Source: an uncultured Clostridia bacterium (GTDB taxonomy: Bacteria; Bacillota; Clostridia; TANB77; CAG-508). Taken from it: 34,749 bases of DNA. The stretch spans positions 1-34,749 of the forward strand of contig CASKJV010000020.1 in assembly GCA_949388605.1 (NCBI GenBank), read 5' to 3'. A program made the translations under genes and the position numbers. The notes below the pieces were generated by a model that searched no databases, was not told the DNA's origin, and worked only from the letters and a program-made list of their open reading frames with translations. Positions 9,323-16,847 of this stretch are shown piece by piece; position 1 is the first letter of the stretch; every line of letters starts with the position of its first letter.

Positions 9323-9349
9323 AAAAGGCGAGATTAATTCTCGCCTTTT
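9323..9349. terminator. Bidirectional terminator between convergent genes
   Basis: AAAAGGCGAGA and TCTCGCCTTTT form an 11-bp stem with loop TTAAT. It lies between the plus-strand gene ending at 9273 and the minus-strand gene ending at 9385 and can serve both. Confidence 0.9.
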
Positions 9350-9384
9350 ACATTATTATACGTTTTCTTAATACTTTTTCTATT

Positions 9385-10407
9385 TTATTTTAATATATCT
9401 TTTTCTAATATTTCTGCTATTTCAATCATATATTTATTTATTAATTTAATATATGTTTCTTCATTTATACTTAAATATTTAGATATTATTCCAAGAAACA
9501 TTTCTTCTTTTAATTCACTTTCATTTAAATCATATAATATACTATAATGAAACATACAATTTCTAAATTTTTCATTTTTTAAGCATTCATACTTTTTCAT
9601 TATTTTACTAATTTTCTCATTTGGTATTTTTTCAAGTGATTTTAATATATTATTATATGTATTCTCATACACTATATATCCCAGTCTATATTTTAACTCT
9701 TTACTTGTAACCATCTCACATATTATATTAGTATAAAAATTAATTATTGAAATTGAATTTAATAATATCAGTCCATCATTAGTATCTATACATTTTTTAA
9801 ATAATCCATTACTACATTTAAACACATTATAATCTTTATTTATAATACTTATATTTCTATCAATTCCATCATAATGTCTATTTATATCAAAAACATTAAT
9901 TAGTATACTTATATTACTTCCTATTTCTTTTGAAACTTCCACCATTTTATTAGTATTTATTTGACCATTCTCATAAATAATTTTTTTATAAATACTTTCA
10001 TATAAAAAAGTATTTCCAATTATTTTATTATTAATCTTATATACTCCATAATTAGGTATAATACTTTTTAGTATCTCTCTAACTCCTCTTTTTACATAAC
10101 TTTTAAATTCATTCATTTTTTTATAATTTAGTTCTTCCATATTGTAATAAATTTTTTCATATTCAATCTCTAACGGCTTCATTCTTGCTCTACAATTTTC
10201 TATAGCTTTTTTATATTTAAAGTTATTTTTTATATCAACATAGTTTGAAGCTTCTATACATATTAAAATAAAATATTGAAACCATCCTAGTATAAGAGTA
10301 TTTATATCTTTTTCTTTTAATAGATCTTTAAATATTTTGTAAATATTTTCGATATCATTTTTGACTAAATTATAATTATATTCTTCTATTTTATTCATTT
10401 CTTCCAT
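9385..10407 (-). CDS. HEPN-like protein with RNxxxH motif; putative RNase effector
   Basis: 340 residues, predicted almost all alpha-helical, with no membrane segment. Near the C-terminus is F-R282-N-C-M-F-H287, the R-N-x3-H pattern that marks the active site of HEPN ribonucleases. It sits in a helix after a charged stretch, as in that fold. HEPN proteins are common RNA-cutting toxins in toxin-antitoxin and abortive-infection systems. The start lies 29 bp downstream of the 125-residue DUF4160-like gene, so the two are co-transcribed. This is the last gene of the cargo array, before a bidirectional terminator. The start could instead be the ATG at codon 4. Overall family not recognised; the HEPN call rests on motif and context. 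Confidence 0.6.
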   Translation of the reverse strand: MEEMNKIEEYNYNLVKNDIENIYKIFKDLLKEKDINTLILGWFQYFILICIEASNYVDIKNNFKYKKAIENCRARMKPLEIEYEKIYYNMEELNYKKMNEFKSYVKRGVREILKSIIPNYGVYKINNKIIGNTFLYESIYKKIIYENGQINTNKMVEVSKEIGSNISILINVFDINRHYDGIDRNISIINKDYNVFKCSNGLFKKCIDTNDGLILLNSISIINFYTNIICEMVTSKELKYRLGYIVYENTYNNILKSLEKIPNEKISKIMKKYECLKNEKFRNCMFHYSILYDLNESELKEEMFLGIISKYLSINEETYIKLINKYMIEIAEILEKDILK

Positions 10408-10436
10408 CTTTTCTTTGTAAATACTATTTAATTATA

Positions 10437-10814
10437 CTAATGAATTTCTATCTTTAAATTACTTTTTGTTAATGGTAAATTTTTAGTAATTACTATATTA
10501 TTCCAGTCATTCAATAATTTATCTTTATTATTTTTCACCCACTCAACAGCATTCTTCTGTTTATTTTTAGGCAAATTTCCTCTACACTCTAATGTGTTTA
10601 TATCAACCGATATAGTAAATCCAGAATATGATGCATGAACATGTGGATTATAATGCTTTCCTTCATTTGGTCTTATCTCAAATTTTACTGCATTATCTAA
10701 TCCTACTCGTGCCCTAATTTCATAAATTTCAAATGTATCATATATAAATTTTTCAATATCATCTGGAACATCCAAATTATCTTCTTTCATACAAATAAAC
10801 TTTAAGAAATTCAT
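10437..10814 (-). CDS. DUF4160-like protein (copy 1, short form)
   Basis: 125 residues. The core R48-P-N-E51...N-P-H57-V-H-A followed by beta strands (SGFTISVDI), then a C-terminal helix ending in a conserved-looking D-W-N, matches the layout of DUF4160 proteins (E-H-x-P-P-H-F-H-x-x-Y...W). DUF4160 genes are often found as small toxin-antitoxin-type genes beside DUF2442 genes; no DUF2442 gene is present here. Two further divergent copies lie in the same array, each with about 110-130 extra N-terminal residues. The gene lies 18 bp after the GIY-YIG/helicase gene and 29 bp before a HEPN-like gene. The ribosome site is weak (AGAAAAG), so translation may be coupled. The biochemical role of the family is not established; the two His suggest metal or nucleotide binding, which is inference. 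Confidence 0.7.
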   Translation of the reverse strand: MNFLKFICMKEDNLDVPDDIEKFIYDTFEIYEIRARVGLDNAVKFEIRPNEGKHYNPHVHASYSGFTISVDINTLECRGNLPKNKQKNAVEWVKNNKDKLLNDWNNIVITKNLPLTKSNLKIEIH

Positions 10815-10832
10815 ATCTTTTCTTTCTTCTTT

Positions 10833-12695
10833 CTATCTTTTATACTCTTCCTTATCTTCAGCTATCATTAATAGCTCTTTATTCTCTTTAGATTTATAAT
10901 AATCATTTTCTTGTGTTTGTTTCTTTATGTATTTACTTAAATACTCTCTTAATCCTTCATCACAAGCATACACATATGTTCCTTCAATTCCTCTTGTTAA
11001 CAATACATAATAAATATTTAAAATATATTGTTTTAATCGTATTAAATCTTTTTCATTATTTTCTAAACCACTTTTTCCTTTTTGGTCTTTGTACTCATCA
11101 AAATCTACATATATTCCCTTTTGTTTACTATACTTCAATTCATTTCCAATGATTACTCCTGTATAATTTATATCATATCCTTGTACTGTATGAATACATC
11201 CAATCTCATTCAACGCATTTTTACTATGTACCCAATCTGTAGAATTCATATCATTCCACTTATATTTACCTAGCACTTCTTTTTTATTTTTTCTATTTGG
11301 CCAACTAATTCCTGCAACATTTCTTGCAACTATATTATTTTTAGAATTATCTTTTTTCTTAATTTCGTTAATCATCTCATCAGCATCATCAAATAATAGT
11401 ATTTCATAATCACCTTCAAATTCTGGATTTTTTTCTTCTAGCAAATCTTTTATAAATTTTAAATAATCACTCCCACCTTTACATCTAAATTGTGACTTTA
11501 ATTGATAATAATAGAATTCGTTTTTATTTTGTAATAACTCAATTTCTAATTTTTCATCATCTATTGGTCCAATAATTTGATACCTATCATAAAAAAGTAT
11601 TTGATTTTTACTACATCTTTTTATCCAATCATATTGGGTTGTACCATTTTCAAAAGCTTTTTCATATTTTTTTCTGACAATTCTATTTTGCTTACTCAAT
11701 CTATGACTTTCATCTACTATTAAAATATCATATTCATTTTCTTTACATTTGTACAATTTTTGCTTATTATCTAAAATATCTTTATCCGTATTTACAAATG
11801 CATAAGGTGAAATAATATCAATATCTCCTAAACCTTCTACTTTTTTTACTACTTTTTTAAATGTTTCTCTGAATCTAAACATAGGTACAACTACACCTAT
11901 TTTTAAATTTTTATTTTTATATTTTCTTATTAGTTCTCGTAAATATTCATCTACTTCTCTTGATATAAAGTCTTCATCATTCTCATCGTCTTCGTATTCA
12001 TTATTATCCTTTTCATTATATAAATCCTTAATTCTTTTTAACATATGAATAGCTAAAACTGATTTTCCTGTGCCTGGTCCTCCCTCTATAACAATTGAAG
12101 TCTGTTTATCATTTAGTAAATCTTCAAATATTTTCTTTAAAACACTTGCTTCAACTTGCATTTGATGATTATCCAAGTTTTTATATGGTGATAATTTATA
12201 CATATCTGAATTTAATAATTTATCATAGTTCCCTTTTACTAATTTTTCTTCTTTTAGCTTTTCCCATACTTTCTTGAATTGATAATAATATTCCTCTCTA
12301 TTATAATAATCGTGTGCATATTGACCATTATTTCTATTTTTTAATTTAAATCCATCTGCTAACATTAATTGTATTAAATGCGATTCCAAATCTAATATTA
12401 CAGATTTATTAAAATAATTACTTAAAATAATTTTTAAACATTCTAAATAATTTTTATTTGGATTTTTTAAATGATCATTCATTCTTTTCAATGCATTAGT
12501 TGTCTCTCCTATATATGCTTCTTTCATTTTTTTAGTGTGAATTATATATACAACTGGCCAATTAGCAATCCATTCGCTTACTTTTTTATTTTCTTTAACT
12601 TCAACATTTCTATACGATTTTATAAAATTTTTGTTCCATTCTTCATTAAAATTACTTTTACATATTTTTACATCTATACTAATATTTTCATTCAT
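10833..12695 (-). CDS. GIY-YIG nuclease domain fused to DUF2075/Schlafen-type helicase
   Basis: 620 residues, GAGG seven nt upstream of the ATG. Residues 47-110 form a GIY-YIG nuclease: V49-Y-I, Y61-I-G, R71 and a Glu at 104 in the expected order. The rest is a superfamily-1-like ATPase of the DUF2075 type: Walker A GGPGTGKS at 205-212 and Walker B/DEAD-like IVDESH at about 326-331. A late motif reads IGCIHTVQGYD and another LLTRG, both typical of UvrD-like motifs V and VI. An acidic insertion (about 228-245) lies after the Walker A helix. Such fusions occur in prokaryotic defence neighbourhoods; DNA cutting coupled to ATP-driven translocation is the likely activity. The start follows the MazG-like gene by 14 bp and the stop precedes copy 1 of the DUF4160-like genes by 18 bp, so all are one transcript. 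Both catalytic halves look intact. Confidence 0.85.
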   Translation of the reverse strand: MNENISIDVKICKSNFNEEWNKNFIKSYRNVEVKENKKVSEWIANWPVVYIIHTKKMKEAYIGETTNALKRMNDHLKNPNKNYLECLKIILSNYFNKSVILDLESHLIQLMLADGFKLKNRNNGQYAHDYYNREEYYYQFKKVWEKLKEEKLVKGNYDKLLNSDMYKLSPYKNLDNHQMQVEASVLKKIFEDLLNDKQTSIVIEGGPGTGKSVLAIHMLKRIKDLYNEKDNNEYEDDENDEDFISREVDEYLRELIRKYKNKNLKIGVVVPMFRFRETFKKVVKKVEGLGDIDIISPYAFVNTDKDILDNKQKLYKCKENEYDILIVDESHRLSKQNRIVRKKYEKAFENGTTQYDWIKRCSKNQILFYDRYQIIGPIDDEKLEIELLQNKNEFYYYQLKSQFRCKGGSDYLKFIKDLLEEKNPEFEGDYEILLFDDADEMINEIKKKDNSKNNIVARNVAGISWPNRKNKKEVLGKYKWNDMNSTDWVHSKNALNEIGCIHTVQGYDINYTGVIIGNELKYSKQKGIYVDFDEYKDQKGKSGLENNEKDLIRLKQYILNIYYVLLTRGIEGTYVYACDEGLREYLSKYIKKQTQENDYYKSKENKELLMIAEDKEEYKR

Positions 12696-12709
12696 TGTTT
12701 TTCCTCTTA

Positions 12710-13027
12710 TTATAACTTATTATACTTTGTACTAATTCCTTTAGCTTTTTCAACTGGATACTTTTTCTTTGTCTTTTCTAATTTTTTTAGTATAATCTCT
12801 TTAGGATCAATATTTAATTTCATAGCCATTTGAAAACAATAAGTAAACACATCCGCTAATTCTTCATATACATCTTCCTTATTATAACTCTCACTATTCC
12901 ATTGAAAGCATTCTAAAAGTTCTCCTGCTTCAATTGAAATTGATTTTGCTAAATTCTCTGGAGAATGAAATTGATCCCAGTCTCTTTCTTCATTGAATTC
13001 TTTTATTTGTTTCATTATTTCTTCCAA
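12710..13027 (-). CDS. MazG-like nucleotide pyrophosphohydrolase
   Basis: 105 residues from a TTG start at 13027 that has GGAGG seven nt upstream; an ATG at 13042 overlaps that GGAGG and is less likely. The all-helical MazG signature is complete: E33-A-G-E36-L-L-E39 and, after a short loop, E55-E-L-A-D59. These acidic residues bind the Mg2+ ions used to split NTPs or dNTPs to the monophosphate and pyrophosphate. The ERDWDQFH and NLAKSISIEAGELLE segments place it with the small single-domain iMazG/dCTPase-like family. It directly precedes the GIY-YIG/DUF2075 gene (14 bp), suggesting that the two work together, perhaps by altering nucleotide pools during phage attack; this is inference. Its leader contains the decayed repeat described at 13060-13265. 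Confidence 0.85.
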   Translation of the reverse strand: MEEIMKQIKEFNEERDWDQFHSPENLAKSISIEAGELLECFQWNSESYNKEDVYEELADVFTYCFQMAMKLNIDPKEIILKKLEKTKKKYPVEKAKGISTKYNKL

Positions 13028-13059
13028 AGTACTATCCTCCATATTCTAGATACTTATTT

Positions 13060-13265
13060 AATTTTGGTTATATCATACTTTTTCATTTTTCTCAATAAAA
13101 ACACTATATTTTGCTAATTTTGACAAAAAACTCATCTGAAAATAATTTAATATAGCCAAGTATAAAAACTTGGCTCACTTTATATGGATTTCAATTCTGT
13201 TCACTTCATTTTGTGCTCTTCTAATAACTGTAAATATTTTTCTCTATTGATTTTCTAATTAATGC
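13060..13265 (-). pseudogene. Decayed duplicate of the 3' end of the 16848-17480 gene
   Basis: The stretch 13066-13135 aligns with 16801-16870, which is the stop region of the 210-residue gene and its downstream flank. Shared runs include TTTTTCATTTTTCTCAATAA and TATTTTGCTAATTTT. Farther in, TCTTCTAATAACTGTA matches 16941 onward and ATTGATTTTCTAAT matches 17053 onward. Between these the copy has gained a hairpin (AGCCAAGT / ACTTGGCT, about 13155-13176) and lost most of the gene interior. It has no open frame. It marks an old duplication inside the cargo array. Confidence 0.7.
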
Positions 13266-13403
13266 TATCCATCCTCAATTTTTATCTATTTGCGATATGA
13301 TTGAATTAATTGATAAATACTTTATATTCAAATTTTCTACAAATTTTAAATATATTAAAATCTAAAATAAAATGGAAAATTATTTCCTTCATCTATAGTG
13401 TTT
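13266..13403. other. Spacer upstream of the 13404 gene's 3' end
   Basis: A+T-rich sequence between the decayed repeat and the stop of the PD-(D/E)xK-like gene. No frame, hairpin with T run, or repeat is evident. No clear terminator separates the two parts of the cargo array here. Confidence 0.5.
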
Positions 13404-14228
13404 TTAAACAATAAAATGCTCTTTAAAATCATCTTGTACTATAATATTTGGATTCTTTCTAAAATAAATTTTTCCATAAATATTCAAAGGCTCATCATGT
13501 GTATATATTATTCCTGATATAATTGATTTCTCATCAAAAATTCCTGTATTGATTATACTTCCATTTCTTTTAAATATTTCTTTTTGACGTTTAACAAATT
13601 TTTCTTTTGTTTTTAAATTAATACATAAATTTCCTGTACCATACAATATTGTATCTATTGCCAAACAAGGAAAATCCATCAAGCTACCATATTGTCCTAA
13701 ATTACAAGTTGATATTGCAATAATTAATTTATCATTATTTTTTACAATTCCTTTTTGAAAATATTTTTCGTATTTTTCAATTTTATTACTTATGGCATTA
13801 CCTAGTCTTAATAAAAATTCATTTTTAGGTAATGGTGCTACAGAATTAATTTGCATTTCTTCTAAGCTGTTAATTTCTGAATTGCCATTTTCTGGTGCAA
13901 CAGCCTCTATCCAATATATTTCATTATTCACTACAATTTTAAAATCTGGACCGATATCTTTAGAATTAGTTTCTATATTAAAGCCATATTCTAATAATTT
14001 AATCCCAAGATACATTTCCCACCAACGTTGATAAAAACATTCTTTACTCTCAAGCATTTTCTTTTTAAAGTTTTTTGGAGCATATTTGCCATATATTTTC
14101 CACATACTTTCAATACTATTCTTCACTCTGGGTATAATATATTTATTAAACTCACTATATTTAATATTACTTTGTGCATTTTCATTAATTATTTCTTTAA
14201 TCTTCGTATCAAAAAATTTTTCTTCCAT
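13404..14228 (-). CDS. PD-(D/E)xK-like nuclease; putative effector
   Basis: 274 residues, AGGAA five nt before the ATG. The region W70-E71-M-Y-L-G-I-K-L-L-E...G93-P-D95-F-K-I...Y-W-I-E108-A-V matches the core of PD-(D/E)xK nucleases: a helix with Glu, a strand ending in PD, and a strand ending in an acidic residue. The usual Lys after the second acidic residue is replaced (E-A-V), so either the lysine has moved or the fold has lost canonical activity. The C-terminal half (140-274) is mixed alpha/beta and not recognised. The gene follows copy 2 of the DUF4160-like genes by 83 bp on the same strand. By order it holds the same place as the HEPN-like genes after the other copies, so I infer a DNA-cutting effector. 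Confidence 0.6.
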   Translation of the reverse strand: MEEKFFDTKIKEIINENAQSNIKYSEFNKYIIPRVKNSIESMWKIYGKYAPKNFKKKMLESKECFYQRWWEMYLGIKLLEYGFNIETNSKDIGPDFKIVVNNEIYWIEAVAPENGNSEINSLEEMQINSVAPLPKNEFLLRLGNAISNKIEKYEKYFQKGIVKNNDKLIIAISTCNLGQYGSLMDFPCLAIDTILYGTGNLCINLKTKEKFVKRQKEIFKRNGSIINTGIFDEKSIISGIIYTHDEPLNIYGKIYFRKNPNIIVQDDFKEHFIV

Positions 14229-14311
14229 TATTATTCCTATTCTTTATTTAAATCTTTTGTTAAGTCTTTAAACTTCTATTTCTCAACATTATATTATTTG
14301 TATACACTATA

Positions 14312-14950
14312 CTAAAACATTGAATCAACTCTAATTAATTCTTTTTTTATAAAACGAAAATTTTCTCCATTTGTTAAACTGTTCCATTTAATTAAAAATG
14401 ACTCCTTGTCTCCAATAATAATTTCTTGTGCTAATTTCTGATATTTATTTTTTATTCTTCCTTCCAATATTTTTCCATCCAAACAAATAACTACTTCTTG
14501 GCCTTGATATCTTACATGTATATGCGGTAAGTGATGCCTACCACTCTCATTAGAATGCATATAAAATTCCATTCCATTTAATTCAAGTAGTCGTCCTCCT
14601 AATTCCATAAAAAAAGAAAAGAATATTTCTACTTCACTTAAATCAAATAATTTAATTAATAATTCAAATTTTACATTAAGATCATATATGTATAAAAATT
14701 TTTTATTATATATAATTCTATATCTAGAACGAATATTTCTTTTATAATTTATTTTTTCACTATTAGTTTGCTCTAATTTAACTATAATATCACAATAAAT
14801 ACTATTCAAATATTTAAAAAAATCAAATAACGTTGTCTCATTACTATATTCAAATATTACTTTTTTCTTCAATATGTTTTGCTCACAAATACTTAAACTA
14901 TAAGCAAAATTTTTCCAATAATTATTTACTTTTATTTCAATGTGTTGCAT
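14312..14950 (-). CDS. DUF4160-like protein (copy 2) with N-terminal extension
   Basis: 212 residues. The C-terminal 85 residues hold the core S133-N-E135-S-G-R-H-H-L-P-H142-I-H-V, then strands (YQGQEVVICLDGKI), a helix and a final K-W-N, the same order as in the other two copies. The N-terminal 125 residues are helical or mixed, not recognised, and not clearly similar to the extension of copy 3, so they may give specificity for different partners. The start is 3 bp after the stop of the HEPN-like gene, with AAAGGTAG inside that gene's end, which means translational coupling. The next gene is the PD-(D/E)xK-like nuclease. Family function is unknown; the antitoxin or sensor role is inferred from the pairing. 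Confidence 0.65.
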   Translation of the reverse strand: MQHIEIKVNNYWKNFAYSLSICEQNILKKKVIFEYSNETTLFDFFKYLNSIYCDIIVKLEQTNSEKINYKRNIRSRYRIIYNKKFLYIYDLNVKFELLIKLFDLSEVEIFFSFFMELGGRLLELNGMEFYMHSNESGRHHLPHIHVRYQGQEVVICLDGKILEGRIKNKYQKLAQEIIIGDKESFLIKWNSLTNGENFRFIKKELIRVDSMF

Positions 14951-14953
14951 ATT

Positions 14954-15865
14954 TTATCTACCTTTTTTAAAAATTTTTTTAAATTCTTTTCTTTCTTCAG
15001 ACAATCTTTTTTTTATTTTAAACCTTATGTCATCAATCATTTTTATTGAATCATCATTTGGATTTAATACATGTAAATCACTATCTTCCATAAAAAAGAT
15101 TATAAATCCATTTAAAATATCTCCTGATTTGTATATAATTTCTGGTCTATTTTTTAGCAAATTTTTAAAATTCTCAACTATTTCTAATGCAGTTTCTCTT
15201 ATTTGGTCAATAAATTTCAAATATATTTCTAGTATACATATTTGGAATTCAGCTATACTTCTTGTAAATACAATTCTTGGATTATTTCTAAATTTATTTT
15301 CTATATCTTCACTTATTTTATCAATCTCATTTTTTATTTTTTTATTGTGATTATAATGAGGTGTATTCAATATTTGATTCAAATCAAAACAACATTTATT
15401 ATCATTTATATAAACTGGTAAATGACCGTGTTGTGCATAATCTCTTAATCTAATCAACAATCTATATGAAAAATATTTGTCATATATTAAACTTATGCAA
15501 TTATCTTTAAAATCATTTAAAAATCTTTCACCTAAATTTTGCTTTAAAAAAATTTCAATAGACTCAACTAATGTTTTAGCAGAACTAATATAATTAATTA
15601 TCAATGCATTAATTACGATAAGGTCATCTTCATTAAAAAAAGTTTTTCTACATATTGTATCATTTGCATTTAATACATAATGTATTAATATGTCATGTAA
15701 ATTCACATTAAATACATCATATAACTGATTTATTTCTTGAAAATGCCTTGTGAATTCTAACAATTTTTTTATAACATTCATCTCATCTTCTGTATAATCA
15801 GGTATTGTTATTTTATCTAAATCGATATCTGTATTTTCTACTAATATATATTCTTCTGTTTTCAT
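14954..15865 (-). CDS. HEPN-like protein with RDYAQH motif; putative RNase effector
   Basis: 303 residues from ATG 15865, which has a purine-rich AAAAGAGAT upstream; a TTG at 15883 would add six residues but has no ribosome site. Mostly alpha-helical, with no membrane segment. The sequence R-L-R141-D-Y-A-Q-H146-G, after a long amphipathic helix, is a typical HEPN R-x4-6-H active-site motif; the R-[DN]-Y-x-x-H form is frequent in the family. Such proteins cut RNA as toxins. It follows copy 3 of the DUF4160-like genes by 30 bp and abuts copy 2 (3 bp), so the three are co-expressed. No known toxin family is recognised beyond the motif. The last 20 residues are strongly basic, which may help RNA binding. 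Confidence 0.65.
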   Translation of the reverse strand: MKTEEYILVENTDIDLDKITIPDYTEDEMNVIKKLLEFTRHFQEINQLYDVFNVNLHDILIHYVLNANDTICRKTFFNEDDLIVINALIINYISSAKTLVESIEIFLKQNLGERFLNDFKDNCISLIYDKYFSYRLLIRLRDYAQHGHLPVYINDNKCCFDLNQILNTPHYNHNKKIKNEIDKISEDIENKFRNNPRIVFTRSIAEFQICILEIYLKFIDQIRETALEIVENFKNLLKNRPEIIYKSGDILNGFIIFFMEDSDLHVLNPNDDSIKMIDDIRFKIKKRLSEERKEFKKIFKKGR

Positions 15866-15895
15866 ATTTTTATCTCTTTTCAATTTTATTATATA

Positions 15896-16546
15896 TTATC
15901 TATTAATATATTCTACTTCACCTGTCCTAACATATTTCTCTATATTTACAATTTTAGAACAATTGGTATGTTCATTCCAAATTTCTAGAAAATATATTTG
16001 TTTGTCTTTTATAAATTTTATTGCTTTTTTCCTTAAACTATCTGATAATGGTTTTTTATTATCTTTAGACTCCATAATTTTGCATTCTATTATATTAAAT
16101 CTATCTTTAAATTGTTTTGAATGTGTTTGTACATGAACATGAGGTTCATATGTATGTATGCTTTCATTAGAATTTATATAATATTTTAATCCATTCGATT
16201 CTCCCCAACAGCCACCACCCATATATTCTGGATTATCAATCATAATAAGAGGCTTATTTTTCCTTATTCTATACTTAAATACATCAATTAACTTTGCATC
16301 TAGTTTTTTACTTCCTAATATAAATCTATCTTCATACTCTTTTTTTAAAAAAGTTACCATCTCAACACATATATCATCATAACTGCATTTATAACAATAT
16401 TTATTAAATATATCAAATAAAAAATTCTTTATTAATGTACTTTTATCAAATTCATAATCAAATTCATTTTTTTGTAATATACAATAATTCAGAGGTTCTT
16501 CTGGATTTTCTTCTATACTTTTATAAAAAATTACTTTAACTTTCAC
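15896..16546 (-). CDS. DUF4160-like protein (copy 3) with N-terminal extension
   Basis: 216 residues from GTG 16546, with TTAGGAG six nt upstream. The C-terminal 95 residues carry N125-S-N-E128...Y-E-P-H135-V-H-V, an insertion of charged residues, and a final helix with F-L-E-I-W-N, matching copies 1 and 2. A segment GGGCWGESNG just before the core is distinctive. The N-terminal 110 residues are not recognised; they include a Cys pair (C51-Y-K-C54). The gene heads the HEPN-containing module. Upstream lie two short frame-damaged coding remnants rather than a clear promoter, so expression may come from the 17480 gene's promoter. Its partner role is inferred from conserved order. Confidence 0.65.
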   Translation of the reverse strand: MKVKVIFYKSIEENPEEPLNYCILQKNEFDYEFDKSTLIKNFLFDIFNKYCYKCSYDDICVEMVTFLKKEYEDRFILGSKKLDAKLIDVFKYRIRKNKPLIMIDNPEYMGGGCWGESNGLKYYINSNESIHTYEPHVHVQTHSKQFKDRFNIIECKIMESKDNKKPLSDSLRKKAIKFIKDKQIYFLEIWNEHTNCSKIVNIEKYVRTGEVEYINR

Positions 16547-16564
16547 TCTAATCTCCTAACTAAT

Positions 16565-16713
16565 AACAATTAAATTATCTACAAAATACTCTAAAATTTC
16601 TTTTCGTTCTCTTGATAGATTATCATATTATAATCATCTATCAATTTATCCATAATTTTTACAATTGATATCATCTCTTCTTTATTCATACTTATATTTT
16701 TACCATTCTTCAT
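16565..16713 (-). pseudogene. Small frameshifted coding remnant (about 50 residues)
   Basis: A minus-strand frame begins at ATG 16713 (MKNGKNISMNKEEMISIVK) and stops after 40 codons at 16591. A different frame then continues with protein-like sequence (SRERKEILEYFVDNLIVIS) to a TAG next to the ribosome site of the 16546 gene. A shift near 16625 would join the two into one small helical protein. It may be a degraded small regulator, or two unrelated short frames. Confidence 0.35.
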
Positions 16714-16724
16714 TAGTTATTTAG

Positions 16725-16820
16725 TTATCACATTCAATTTTTAAATGTAAATCGATTTGTTCTTTTCCGAATATTTTTATTATAGTCCTCACTAGTTTTT
16801 ATTATATCAATTTTTTTCAT
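16725..16820 (-). pseudogene. Second small frameshifted remnant after the 16848 gene
   Basis: From ATG 16820 the frame reads MKKIDIIKTSEDYN and stops soon after. A one-base change in an A run near 16780 would continue it as KIFGKEQIDLHLKIECDN before a TAA. The start region is also present in the decayed copy near 13080, so this small gene was part of the duplicated unit. Confidence 0.35.
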
Positions 16821-16847
16821 TTTTCTCAATAAACGGATAATATTTTG

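Noticed and set aside
10913-12277. Plus-strand frames inside the GIY-YIG/DUF2075 gene
   Set aside because: Antisense to an intact gene with clear motifs; no ribosome sites.
12710-13042. ATG 13042 as the start of the MazG-like gene
   Set aside because: This ATG overlaps the GGAGG that serves the TTG at 13027, and MazG homology begins just after the TTG.
10437-16546. A standard DUF4160/DUF2442 toxin-antitoxin pair
   Set aside because: No protein of DUF2442 size and pattern is next to any of the three DUF4160-like genes.
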